From: Ruminococcus sp.
Lineage (GTDB): Bacteria; Bacillota; Clostridia; Oscillospirales; Ruminococcaceae
Assembly: GCA_015066715.1 (NCBI GenBank)
Contig: SVNU01000004.1
Coordinates: 1 to 57,730 of the forward strand
Reading direction: 5' to 3'
Length of the DNA stretch: 57,730 nt
In this document: piece after piece, positions 6,723-15,064 of the stretch
Numbering within the stretch: the first letter of the stretch is position 1
Layout of the letters: every line of letters begins with the position of its first letter
Position numbers and translations under genes: made by a program
Notes under the pieces: generated by a model
Databases searched by the model: none
What the model saw: only the letters and a program-made list of their open reading frames with translations
What the model was told of the DNA's origin: nothing

Positions 6723-9368
6723 TTACAAAATTTCATTGTTCTCCAGTTTATGCAGAATAGCTTGCTTCAAAGGAAAGTTAGAAAACAGATTTACAGTACA
6801 ATTATAGCGTAGCAGCCTTGCCCGACCAACAGCTTGTTCCAATTCCGATTCTATCATCCATATATGAAACTTCTGTAGTATCTCATCTTCATATGTAGTA
6901 AAATTAAATCTGTATCCGTTGTGATTAATGACACAGGATTTCATTGATGCATTTTCATCAATATCAAGTCCAAAAGAAAACGGGAGCAGCTTGTACAGAA
7001 AATCTACCTGATACGGAGTACCAATGACATTGATATTCTGTCCTTTTAAATAGTCGCAACCTATTGCATTGCCGAAGTACATATCACCACGACCATACTT
7101 TTTAAACGTGATTGTGTGTTCAAATCCAGACCACTTTTTTATTCTGTTCAAAATATCTGCATCTTCATCGATACACTGTCTACTCATAGATTTGCTGTAA
7201 TATTGATTAAGTTTTCCGGTATATGCTGCTTGCTTACATTCATAGAATTTTACATTAGCCTTTCCGAAACAGTATTCGCAGATGTCTTTATCAACTGTTG
7301 CGGAAACCATAATGTGTTTTCTGTTATAAAACTTATACGGTTTGAGAAAAACAATACTATCTTCTGAATCCTTGCTGTCATCATTGCTTTTTCTGCACAT
7401 AAAGAATTTGGCTTTACACAGTGCAGGTATATCGGTAAGCTCTGAAATGCCGTCAATCGGTTCATTTTCTTTATCATAAAACCAAGTAAAATTCGGTGTT
7501 TCAAACATAGTGGATTTCTTAGTAGCCTTCAATATTTGCTGTATTTTGTTGACAATCTTCTGATGCTTTGGTATTTTTTTTAATGCAGACAATATCTTTT
7601 TCAATACAGAAATTTTTATTTCGCACTGATTTGGTGCTATACTGCTCAAAATGATATCCTCATCAATAATTATTTCATCATACTTATCAAGATAGGTTTT
7701 CTGCATACTGAGAAATTTTCTATGAGTGGTAATTGTATGTCCCTCATGCTTCTCCATATATGTTATTTCTTTCAAGTAATTCTTAAGGCACACTACGTTT
7801 TCTTTCTCTGCAGCTTGACATATATAAGAATACACCTCGCTATGCTGACCAGTATTACGCAGTTCTGTTATTTTATTCCATATATGATTCGGGATTTCGT
7901 CCTTGATCTCATCAATAGATGGTGTTGCTTCTGTAGATATACCCATTCTGTCTGCTCTTAACTTTACATCTCTCTTCAGCTTGTTTGTCGGAACAACTAT
8001 CAGAAATTTTTTATCCGCCTTAGCCATAAGACGTAGATATGCTTCTGTTTTGCCTGCAGAAGTCTGGGCTTTTATTACGTGAAGGTATGTATTATAAGAG
8101 TCAACAGCTTTATTTAGATTTGAGAATAAATCCTCCTGCATTTCTTCAATGGGGAAATACACCTCGTTATAATTACCAAGTTTCTCCATAACACCGTGTT
8201 TCAACTTGACCGTTGACAGAATATTGCTGCCGTGATTACATTTATCACTATAGGCACAGAATGAACGACAGTCTTGAGGTTTATAATTACTATTCTTATT
8301 GTAATTCAGATAATAGACCCATTTATTAATTTTATTATTATCATAGTAATCAGATTGTTCAGACATTGTTTTTATGAATACAGATGAACCAGATTCAATA
8401 TTAATAAGACTATTAGCTAATCCAAATAATTCTTTGTGATGTAATCTACGTTCACCAGATACAAATTCATTATACAATATGCATTTACTTTCCATATTTT
8501 TTAGTACATTAGAACGGAAATAAGTCCTTGGCTGTTTGTTACAACTTTTGATGACAGAACAATTACTGGTATCTTCGTTTTCTAAATGTATAGTATATAT
8601 AAATGGGGGATTATTGCCAATAGGGTTGTTACATATAATAGTGTTTGGCATATTTCCCCCATTTTGAGAAACAACAGTACCAATATATTCTGTCGTTAAT
8701 TCTGATACAGAAATATTAGGCAGACCTTTGTTATTCAATTCGATATGATTTTTTATTGCAAATCTTCTAATAGCTTCTTTATAATGTTTATCACCATATT
8801 TCTCCTTCATACAGTAACACATACTTCTTATAGCACATTCTAAGTTGATTGTAGGAATAGTATCATCAAAATGCATAAGTCTACTATTACCACCATAGTA
8901 CATATGAGCTATGCTTTTATCAGCATTATCTGCTTCAGGAAATATTTTCAGTAAAGCTTTTTTATATATTTTCGCTGCCAATTTATTATTGAAGGATACA
9001 TCATTCAGAAAAACAACTCTGAATCTATCGTGGTTTGTGCTTGAGTAGGTATCATATGCGAACAGTATCGGAAGATCTAAAAAATCTGCTCTTTCTTTAA
9101 CCTTGTCAAATGATATATTACCATCGAAGTCAAGTACCATAAGCTGCATCTGCTCAAAGTTATCCTCTTTCATAGCTCCATCGCTAAATGTTGCCGGGTT
9201 GAATGTATAGCCATTTTCTGCAACTTTTTCAAGGAAACTCTTCAACTCATCTTTGCTTTTGATGGTCATAATATTATTTGCGAGTCTTTTATTTATTTTA
9301 GCCGCTTCATAGCCTGTTGGTTTATCATTATAACTTACAGTATCAATACTTAGTTTAATTTGCTGCAT
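6723..9368 (-). CDS. Primase-helicase fusion (AEP-like primase plus SF2-type helicase)
   Basis: An 881-residue protein with AGGAG 8 bases before the ATG. The N-terminal half looks like an archaeo-eukaryotic primase of mobile elements: LMVLDFDG (acidic DFD, residues 80-82) then SSTNHDRFRVVF (109-120). A cysteine-rich knot at 367-379 (CRSFCAYSDKCNH) is a likely zinc site. The C-terminal half is a superfamily 2-type helicase: AQTSAGKTEA (Walker A, 434-443), DEIIIDEDIIL (Walker B, about 564-574) and EQAVGRARLLRY (motif VI, about 844-855). It should prime and unwind DNA for element replication. It heads the segment between YqaJ and Rep-like genes. Confidence 0.75.
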   Translation of the reverse strand: MQQIKLSIDTVSYNDKPTGYEAAKINKRLANNIMTIKSKDELKSFLEKVAENGYTFNPATFSDGAMKEDNFEQMQLMVLDFDGNISFDKVKERADFLDLPILFAYDTYSSTNHDRFRVVFLNDVSFNNKLAAKIYKKALLKIFPEADNADKSIAHMYYGGNSRLMHFDDTIPTINLECAIRSMCYCMKEKYGDKHYKEAIRRFAIKNHIELNNKGLPNISVSELTTEYIGTVVSQNGGNMPNTIICNNPIGNNPPFIYTIHLENEDTSNCSVIKSCNKQPRTYFRSNVLKNMESKCILYNEFVSGERRLHHKELFGLANSLINIESGSSVFIKTMSEQSDYYDNNKINKWVYYLNYNKNSNYKPQDCRSFCAYSDKCNHGSNILSTVKLKHGVMEKLGNYNEVYFPIEEMQEDLFSNLNKAVDSYNTYLHVIKAQTSAGKTEAYLRLMAKADKKFLIVVPTNKLKRDVKLRADRMGISTEATPSIDEIKDEIPNHIWNKITELRNTGQHSEVYSYICQAAEKENVVCLKNYLKEITYMEKHEGHTITTHRKFLSMQKTYLDKYDEIIIDEDIILSSIAPNQCEIKISVLKKILSALKKIPKHQKIVNKIQQILKATKKSTMFETPNFTWFYDKENEPIDGISELTDIPALCKAKFFMCRKSNDDSKDSEDSIVFLKPYKFYNRKHIMVSATVDKDICEYCFGKANVKFYECKQAAYTGKLNQYYSKSMSRQCIDEDADILNRIKKWSGFEHTITFKKYGRGDMYFGNAIGCDYLKGQNINVIGTPYQVDFLYKLLPFSFGLDIDENASMKSCVINHNGYRFNFTTYEDEILQKFHIWMIESELEQAVGRARLLRYNCTVNLFSNFPLKQAILHKLENNEIL

Positions 9369-9468
9369 AAAATCAACTCCTAATCTATTTTTTATTTAGG
9401 AGTTATATTCATATTTACAAAAAATAATTGCAAAAAATAATCGGCAGAATACATCTACCGACTATTTT

Positions 9469-9500
9469 GTGGGAAATGTGGGAACACATACTTTCCCCAC
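9469..9500. other. Intercistronic hairpin in the leftward operon
   Basis: GTGGGAAATGTG and CACATACTTTCCCCAC form an imperfect stem between the zinc-binding partner gene and the primase-helicase. A weaker stem (AATCGG/CCGACTATT) lies at 9438-9466. These could adjust expression within the operon. Neither has a T run that would make it a clear terminator. Confidence 0.35.
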
Positions 9501-9529
9501 TGAATAATTACCTTTATATTGTTATCCGT

Positions 9530-10291
9530 TTAACTTGCCACTCTATCACTCTCTGTAGCCAGTATCTCCATCAATCCCTTACCAAAAGCCTTAGCGTTAG
9601 CAGCTTCATCATCAGAAAGTACTTCAACTGCTTCAAAATTGTAAACCGAATAAGGCTGTCCAGATTTATTGGTTGACTTTTCAAGAGTAATTTTAGTTAC
9701 CACACTAGATATAGGCAGCATTTTTCCAATCAGTCTTGTAAGATAGCGCTGAAATATCAGCTTGCTTGATACTGGAATACGAACAATAATCGGCATAATG
9801 TTATCGGGACGAAGAATAAGTAATGCAACCGATTCCTTACAGGCCTTTGCATTTGTTCCTCCATCTCTTGATCCGAAATCATTAAACGGACAGTGGCTGC
9901 AAGCTTTGCCATCAAATGATACAAGACTATCCTTACTGTAACAAGTAGGCGGAGTACCTTCAACTGGATCAGTGGTTTCCCAATATGCTCTTGGTGTGGT
10001 GTAGTCAAGAATAATTCCACTGATAGACTTTTCTGTTTCATCTCCGGCAATTCCCGGAACAGAAAACACAGTTGAACCGCCTGCAGGGGATTTTACTGTA
10101 TCAAACAGCTGTAGCGATATTGGCTGATTTTTAAGATTTTCCTTGATAATATCAATAGTGTTGTTATTAAGAGCAACATAGCCCTTATTGGTTGTTGTAA
10201 TTACTGCTTCTGACATAGTTTCTTTCTCCTTTTCAATAGTTATTGTTTCGAGTTTTCTGTTTAATCGATTCTTAAGCGTTGTTGTATTCAT
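9530..10291 (-). CDS. Zinc-binding partner of YqaJ exonuclease, probable ssDNA-binding or annealing protein
   Basis: A 253-residue protein beginning MNTTTLKN. A second start at 10216 (MSEAVITT) has a stronger ribosome binding site (AAAAGGAG) and would give 228 residues. A central cysteine cluster (C136, C139 in KACSHCPF; C155 in AKACKES; C120 nearby) suggests a zinc knuckle. The C-terminal part is beta-rich. It lies 1 base downstream of the YqaJ nuclease stop. In phages such nucleases pair with a single-strand annealing or binding protein, which is the basis for the role proposed here. No domain name is recognised with certainty. Confidence 0.6.
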   Translation of the reverse strand: MNTTTLKNRLNRKLETITIEKEKETMSEAVITTTNKGYVALNNNTIDIIKENLKNQPISLQLFDTVKSPAGGSTVFSVPGIAGDETEKSISGIILDYTTPRAYWETTDPVEGTPPTCYSKDSLVSFDGKACSHCPFNDFGSRDGGTNAKACKESVALLILRPDNIMPIIVRIPVSSKLIFQRYLTRLIGKMLPISSVVTKITLEKSTNKSGQPYSVYNFEAVEVLSDDEAANAKAFGKGLMEILATESDRVAS

Positions 10292-10292
10292 A

Positions 10293-11231
10293 TTATACCG
10301 CCTTTACTGAAAATCTGCGAAATGATATTTTGTTGGCATACTTCTGATATAAATCAGGATGTTCTGCCCTGAAAGCTTTGGTGTCAAAACGTTCCTGATT
10401 AGTGCTTTTCCATACAATAACTCTATCACCTGATGTGCAGACCTCGTTATCTCCCATTAGTTCTTTAAGTTGATTTTCAGCCTTTTGCTTGCGTTCGGTT
10501 ACTTCGTTCAACTGTTCACAAGCTTCATCATATTCAACAATCAGTTCAGCGGCATTATCGGGGAGAGTAATTCTTGATTCGGGAATGCTGGTTGGAAATC
10601 TTTCCGAAAGAAATTCAGCACAAGCCTTTGACCCATCAAGAGGCGGCAGAGTACCATTCTTAATATGCTCCCAGAAATCAGCTTCAAGGTTAATCAGCAT
10701 AGCAATCATTTCATCGTCACGTTCAATAAACTTCCATTTGAATGTGTTACCACCGATAAGCACAGCAACATATGCACCCTTAAATCCCGTAACAGACATA
10801 TAGTGCTGAATCTGCAACATATATTCATCGGGAATAGCGTTTTCCCACTCAGCTGCTCTGTAAGCTGATGCTGTTTTAGCTTCAAATATGCAAGTGCCTG
10901 ACTCAGGATGCTCGCATATTCCATCAAGATTAGCTTGCATAAACGGATAATCTTCACTTTGAAGAAGCTGTTTTACAAGCTTTACTTCAATTCCTGTTCG
11001 TTTTGAGAATTCCGAACGCACCATAGCTTCAAGCTGTGTGCCCCAGTATGCAGCTTCACCTGCTTCTTGATATGGTAACTGATTTGTTTTCTCCATCCAT
11101 AATTCAACGGGAGATTTGTACTTGTTTATTCCGCAGACAACAGAAGCGTCAGAACCTCCGATGCCCAATTTACGATATTCAAGCCATTCCTCGTAAGTCA
11201 GATTTTCTGTGTTTACTATTACTTTTGCCAT
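10293..11231 (-). CDS. YqaJ-family recombination exonuclease
   Basis: A 312-residue protein of the lambda-exonuclease/YqaJ fold. It shows the family's opening motif (GIGGSDASVVCGINKYKSP, residues 23-41), GTQLEAMVR, the metal-binding D of MQANLDGI and the E-x-K of IFEAKTAS, then LQIQHYM with the conserved Q. It should degrade one DNA strand processively to make recombinogenic ends. It is probably the first protein gene of the leftward recombination and replication operon, behind the leader ORF and hairpin at 11277-11389. Confidence 0.9.
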   Translation of the reverse strand: MAKVIVNTENLTYEEWLEYRKLGIGGSDASVVCGINKYKSPVELWMEKTNQLPYQEAGEAAYWGTQLEAMVRSEFSKRTGIEVKLVKQLLQSEDYPFMQANLDGICEHPESGTCIFEAKTASAYRAAEWENAIPDEYMLQIQHYMSVTGFKGAYVAVLIGGNTFKWKFIERDDEMIAMLINLEADFWEHIKNGTLPPLDGSKACAEFLSERFPTSIPESRITLPDNAAELIVEYDEACEQLNEVTERKQKAENQLKELMGDNEVCTSGDRVIVWKSTNQERFDTKAFRAEHPDLYQKYANKISFRRFSVKAV

Positions 11232-11276
11232 TGTTTCACGTTCCTTTCAATCGATAATTGAATCTTAGTCACAGAT

Positions 11277-11316
11277 AAAATACAGAGTCTCCCATGGACG
11301 GGAGACTCTGTATTTT
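11277..11316 (-). terminator. Bidirectional hairpin between leader ORF and yqaJ: terminator or attenuator
   Basis: AAAATACAGAGTCTCCC / GGGAGACTCTGTATTTT is a perfect 17-bp stem with a 6-base loop. Read leftwards it ends in T-rich DNA. It separates the 16-codon ORF (stop at 11339) from the first operon gene (start 11231), so it could attenuate transcription into the recombination operon. Confidence 0.65.
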
Positions 11317-11338
11317 CATTTTAAGATGAATCTGTAAT

Positions 11339-11389
11339 CTATTCTTCTTCAAAATGTGATATTGCAGTGTATACTTGCTGTTCGTACAT
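11339..11389 (-). CDS. 16-residue leader-type ORF upstream of the recombination operon
   Basis: ATG with GAAGGGAGGG upstream encodes MYEQQVYTAISHFEEE and stops before the 17-bp terminator stem. The order promoter, tiny ORF, hairpin, operon is that of an attenuation leader. Its transcription start probably lies by the 14-mer at 11411-11424. Confidence 0.5.
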   Translation of the reverse strand: MYEQQVYTAISHFEEE

Positions 11390-11404
11390 ATTTATCCCTC
11401 CCTT

Positions 11405-11430
11405 CATCCATATATAATATATAAATGAAG
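11405..11430. promoter_or_regulatory. Shared promoter-like 14-mer (copy 2) within a dyad
   Basis: TATATAATATATAA (11411-11424) is identical to 2184-2197. It is flanked by CTTCAT and its complement ATGAAG, making an operator-like dyad over the -10 region. The rest of 11231-11647 holds the leader ORF, its hairpin and the AT-rich promoter region of the rightward gene at 11648. Confidence 0.45.
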
Positions 11431-11647
11431 GAGCAGCGAATTCGATAACTATAAAGCCCAATTACCGTATTTATTGTATTGAAAAATATATATTCTAATT
11501 TTGAAAGTATACATTCATTCAATCTTTTTTAATAACTTTTAAAGGGGAAGAAAAAGGAGAATTAAAAGATACGTTTATTCATCTTGATTTAAGAAAGCTA
11601 TTATAGCTATAATTTTATTAAGCAAATTACACAAAAGGGGTGGTTTT

Positions 11648-11983
11648 ATGACAAAAATTGATTTGGACAACTTAAATGAGGAGTCCATTTATAAACTATT
11701 TAATGTTGATGGGCATGAATCTGAGGCATTAAGCGATAGTTATTTGGAATTGTTCGAAATATTAGGACGTGACGGAATGCTGAAGCTATTTAAGTATTTC
11801 CGAGGGGATAAGATTAACTGTCCTATGCATCTGTACAGATCTGATTACATAGCTGACCTTGTAGAACAGACAACTGACAGACGAGAACGAGCAAAAATTG
11901 CTCGTGCGGGTGGTTATACTATTAAGTTTATCGATGGAATACTCAGTAAACGCAGAAATGAATGTGAAGCGGATGAGGAGTAA
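11648..11983 (+). CDS. Small uncharacterised protein, first gene of the rightward arm
   Basis: A 111-residue acidic, helical protein with AAGGGGTGG before the ATG. The C-terminal RAKIARAGGYTIKFIDGILS looks like a helix-turn-helix-like helical pair and distantly recalls Mor-type activators. I cannot assign a family. As the first gene facing the leftward operon it might be a regulator. Confidence 0.55.
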   Translation: MTKIDLDNLNEESIYKLFNVDGHESEALSDSYLELFEILGRDGMLKLFKYFRGDKINCPMHLYRSDYIADLVEQTTDRRERAKIARAGGYTIKFIDGILSKRRNECEADEE

Positions 11984-12011
11984 TTATTTTGATTATAGGA
12001 GGATTTTTATT

Positions 12012-12224
12012 ATGAAAAGTTTTTGGACAATGAAGAAAGAATGTGCTACTTGTGAGTTTTGGGATGGAATAAGAAAAATTACAAGTGATCCGCGCGTAGT
12101 TGACTGTGAACACGGACATGTTCAAGGTATTTGTTGTGGTAATAGTAGTAGTCGAGGAAAACAAGTGCCTGCCAGCATGAGTGGATGTAGAAATTACAAA
12201 TGTTGGCATTGTCTGAAAGGTTGA
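12012..12224 (+). CDS. Cysteine-rich small protein (putative zinc binder)
   Basis: A 70-residue protein with TAGGAGG 11 bases before the ATG. Cysteines are arranged CATCEFW, DCEH, GICC, GCRNYKCWHC, enough for two zinc sites. It follows the 111-residue gene by 28 bases and overlaps the short upstream region of the next gene. Confidence 0.65.
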   Translation: MKSFWTMKKECATCEFWDGIRKITSDPRVVDCEHGHVQGICCGNSSSRGKQVPASMSGCRNYKCWHCLKG

Positions 12225-12241
12225 TTTATGGAGGCATAGTT

Positions 12242-12550
12242 ATGGGTGGTTTATGGAATGCGTTGAATTCATTTTCTAAATTTGCGGAAAAAAATATGCC
12301 TAAGATGCAAGAACAAATGGAGAAAATGAGTGAACGTGCTGAAAAGCGAGAGGAAAAACGCCAGCAAGCATATCAGGACAGACAGGTTATAATTGATGAA
12401 TTTAAATCACAGTTTTATTCGTTGAGTGATAAAGAATTAGTTGATATAATACATTCAAATGAAATGAATTTAGCTAAATCAGCAGCGCTTGATATTTTAA
12501 AAGAACGTGGCTATGAACTTGATTCAGATAATGTATGGCGAAAAAAATAA
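12242..12550 (+). CDS. Coiled-coil protein with short C-terminal helical domain
   Basis: A 102-residue protein. GGAGG 7 bases upstream fixes the start at MGGLWNALNS. Residues 18-50 are rich in Met, Glu, Lys and Arg and should form a charged coiled coil. The C-terminal part (YSLSDKELVDIIHSNEMNLA) resembles a short repeat-like helical domain. Function unknown. Confidence 0.6.
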   Translation: MGGLWNALNSFSKFAEKNMPKMQEQMEKMSERAEKREEKRQQAYQDRQVIIDEFKSQFYSLSDKELVDIIHSNEMNLAKSAALDILKERGYELDSDNVWRKK

Positions 12551-12574
12551 ACGTTACATAAGGGAGGCTTTTAG

Positions 12575-12889
12575 ATGAAGAAAAAACTTAAAAAAATACC
12601 ATATGATTTGGTGTCATATATAATGATTGAGACAGAGGCAATCAGAGATGCAAACGATAAAATGATGATATCAAGTTATTGTTTAAAGTATTTGAAGGAG
12701 GTTGAATGGTATATTGATCTTCTTCGAGTTGGAAGCAACAAGTATATTGTTCCGCACAGTTTATCTGAATTGGAAAGCATCCGTTCACAGCTGAAACAAT
12801 GTCATGCACAGATTATGCGTGTAAAAATAACTAATCCACAGGATAGACCGATAATTGATATTAAATATCCAAAAGGTTATGAAGGATAA
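12575..12889 (+). CDS. Uncharacterised 104-residue protein
   Basis: AGGGAGG precedes the ATG. The protein is basic and helical with no recognised domain. Its TAA overlaps the ATG of the next gene, a membrane protein, so the two are probably translated together. Confidence 0.6.
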   Translation: MKKKLKKIPYDLVSYIMIETEAIRDANDKMMISSYCLKYLKEVEWYIDLLRVGSNKYIVPHSLSELESIRSQLKQCHAQIMRVKITNPQDRPIIDIKYPKGYEG

Positions 12890-13152
12890 TGATTAATGTA
12901 ATATTATTTATATTAGTGGCTATATCACTTCTTTGCATGTTGCCATTAGTATTTGGACTATTGTTATTATTGCTATTTCTTGTATATTGCGTATTGTTTG
13001 CGTGGTCAGCAATAATACCTATCTTTTCGTGGCATTTTAGACTTATGTGTAAAGTTTGGTATTTAGGATTAGATATTGTATTGAATGGAACAATGTGGAA
13101 ACTTGCAGGAGTAGGCGCATTAATTATGTTTGTTTTGTCATTGTTCAGATAA
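12889..13152 (+). CDS. Small integral membrane protein (three hydrophobic segments)
   Basis: An 87-residue protein. Hydrophobic runs cover about residues 2-40 (probably two helices) and 70-85. The middle carries aromatic residues. It overlaps the preceding gene by one base and ends 44 bases before a strong terminator stem. Confidence 0.6.
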   Translation: MINVILFILVAISLLCMLPLVFGLLLLLLFLVYCVLFAWSAIIPIFSWHFRLMCKVWYLGLDIVLNGTMWKLAGVGALIMFVLSLFR

Positions 13153-13195
13153 TTTATGTGTTAAACTTGTTGAAGCAAATACAACAATCAAAATT

Positions 13196-13234
13196 CTCCG
13201 TATGATTTACTACAAAGAATCATACGGAGTTTTT
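13196..13234 (+). terminator. Terminator upstream of the AAA-M41 gene
   Basis: CTCCGTATGATT / AATCATACGGAG followed by TTTTT. It closes the operon of small genes 11648-13152 and separates it from the protease. Confidence 0.8.
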
Positions 13235-13273
13235 ACAAAGAAGCACTTTATGTTGGATGTATGGAGGATAAAA

Positions 13274-14518
13274 ATGAGCGAATTTGACAAGATTATCGGC
13301 TATGAGCCAATCAAAAAGGAACTGCTTAAAATTTGCGATATGGTACACAACAGAGAAGTGTATGAAAATCTTGGAGCAAAGATTCCCCATGGATTTTTGA
13401 TTTACGGTGCATCAGGATTGGGAAAAACTATGATGGCACAATGCCTTATTACTGAAATCGGACTTAACGCTTATAACATAGGACATAGCGATGGAACAGA
13501 TAAAATCATTGATACATTTAAGAAAGCAAAGGAAAACGCTCCCGCTATCGTTTTCCTTGATGAGGTGGACAAACTCGCAGATAATCAATATGTTGCTATT
13601 CAATCAGGATTTGATACAATACAGGATGCTGACGTTGTTATTCTTGCAACTGCAAACGATATTGGCAAGCTGCCTGATTATCTTACTTGTCCAGGCCGCT
13701 TTGACCAAAAGATTGAAGTATACAAGCCTTCTGAAAGTGATATCAATGAATTAATAAAGCATTACCTCAAAGGAAAGAAAATATCTGACGACGTAAATTC
13801 TGAAGATATCGCTAAGATGGCCAGCTACAGTTCGTGTGCAGAAATAGAAAGAATTCTCAACGAAGCTGCAATCAGTGCGGCTTTTTCAAGACACGATTGT
13901 ATATCTATGTATGACATAACAAACGCTGTACTGAAGATACATTATAATGTTTCCGATAATTCTACAGAAACATCTGAAGAAGCATTAAGGAAAATTGCAT
14001 TGCACGAGGCTGGACATCTTGTTGTTTGTGAAGTGTTATGCCCTGACAGCATCGGAGTTGCTTCACTCATACCACGAGGACGGGAAACAACAGGTGGATT
14101 TATCAGCAGGTGCAAGGAACTTGATCGCAGAGCGTACTACATTCTGGTTTCACTTGCAGGGAAGGCTGCTGTTGAGTTGTATTATTCGGAGACATGTGCC
14201 AGCGGTTGTCATTCTGATATTTATCAGGCAATTAAAGATATACGAACGGCGGTTTCTGAAAGTGGCACATGTGGTTTGGGAATGATTGATGTTGCAACAG
14301 TTCGTTTCCCAGATATTTCTGAAAACATGAATTCAAGAACCGAAGCAGTAGTTCACGCAGAGCTTGAACGATATATGTTTAAAGTCCGTGATATACTTTT
14401 GAAGAACAGAACGTTTCTTGAGAAAGCAGCGGAACTGCTTCTGGAAAAGAAAATACTTTTGTATTCGGATATAAAAACTTTGAGGGAAAGTGTAGATATT
14501 GTTGGGGTTGAAGTTTGA
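13274..14518 (+). CDS. Soluble FtsH-like AAA ATPase with M41-type peptidase domain
   Basis: A 414-residue protein. Start set at MSEFDKIIGY by GGAGG 9 bases upstream; the longer frame runs through the terminator stem. The AAA domain shows GASGLGKT (Walker A, 45-52), IVFLDEVDKL (Walker B, 92-101) and CPGRFD with arginine finger R142. The peptidase domain has HEAGH (244-248) and the third zinc ligand D315 in GCHSDIYQA. Unlike bacterial FtsH (over 600 residues, two N-terminal membrane helices) it starts directly at the AAA domain. It probably degrades or remodels soluble targets. The membrane-protein gene just upstream could give it an anchor, an inference only. Confidence 0.85.
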   Translation: MSEFDKIIGYEPIKKELLKICDMVHNREVYENLGAKIPHGFLIYGASGLGKTMMAQCLITEIGLNAYNIGHSDGTDKIIDTFKKAKENAPAIVFLDEVDKLADNQYVAIQSGFDTIQDADVVILATANDIGKLPDYLTCPGRFDQKIEVYKPSESDINELIKHYLKGKKISDDVNSEDIAKMASYSSCAEIERILNEAAISAAFSRHDCISMYDITNAVLKIHYNVSDNSTETSEEALRKIALHEAGHLVVCEVLCPDSIGVASLIPRGRETTGGFISRCKELDRRAYYILVSLAGKAAVELYYSETCASGCHSDIYQAIKDIRTAVSESGTCGLGMIDVATVRFPDISENMNSRTEAVVHAELERYMFKVRDILLKNRTFLEKAAELLLEKKILLYSDIKTLRESVDIVGVEV

Positions 14519-14531
14519 GGCGGTAATTGCC

Positions 14532-14672
14532 GTGTTTGATATATACAGCTTCATAGTCTTCAAAACAATTCGTGATTACAACACTTGCCCTATGTGTAAG
14601 CTTAATGGGTATAAAACCTATGTGAATTTAAAAGAGAAGTATGATAATCGTACAGAAAGGAAATTACTTTGA
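14532..14672 (+). CDS. Tiny CPMC-motif protein
   Basis: GTG start 13 bases after the previous stop encodes 46 residues, with GAGGCGG upstream. TCPMCKLNGYKTY matches NPCPQCKLNNYSSY of the small protein at 16027, so the two belong to one family of tiny zinc-hook-like proteins. Only one CxxC is present here, so any metal site would need a partner. It overlaps the next gene by four bases. Confidence 0.45.
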   Translation: MFDIYSFIVFKTIRDYNTCPMCKLNGYKTYVNLKEKYDNRTERKLL

Positions 14673-14953
14673 ACAGAACAAGTGACTACTACATTTTTCA
14701 GCGATGGCGAGTAATAAAAAAGAAAAGCGGTATGAGCTGTTACAGAGGTCTGGCAGGACGTAGACCTAAAGGTGTTTTCTTTAAAAATAAATTTCATTGT
14801 CCTGCACGAAGCAGACAAATAAAGACTACCCCGAAAGCAAAGACTTTTTCATACGGCGATCACAAGCATAATTGGTCTCGGCGTGATGCCCGAAATATTA
14901 GTGGCATGAACGAGAGGTTAGCTGAAATAAATTGGAGGGAAAAATATGGTTGA
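14669..14953 (+). CDS. Small basic protein, unknown function
   Basis: TTG start with GAAAGGA upstream gives 94 residues, very rich in Arg and Lys with several aromatic residues (YYIFQRWRVIKKKSG at the N-terminus). It overlaps the preceding tiny gene by four bases. A nucleic-acid-binding role is possible but not shown. Confidence 0.45.
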   Translation: MNRTSDYYIFQRWRVIKKKSGMSCYRGLAGRRPKGVFFKNKFHCPARSRQIKTTPKAKTFSYGDHKHNWSRRDARNISGMNERLAEINWREKYG

Positions 14954-15064
14954 TTGCAGATAGTGTTTGTTGAATTGGAGTTGAATTTCGTAGTATTGAG
15001 ATTTGGCATGATGAACTGCTTGAATGTAAAAGAGAACTTATTGAATTCAGAGAGGTGCTTTTAA

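Noticed and set aside
13130-13273. N-terminal extension of the AAA-M41 protein
   Set aside because: It runs through a strong terminator stem and has no ribosome binding site; MSEFDKIIGY has GGAGG and begins at the AAA domain.
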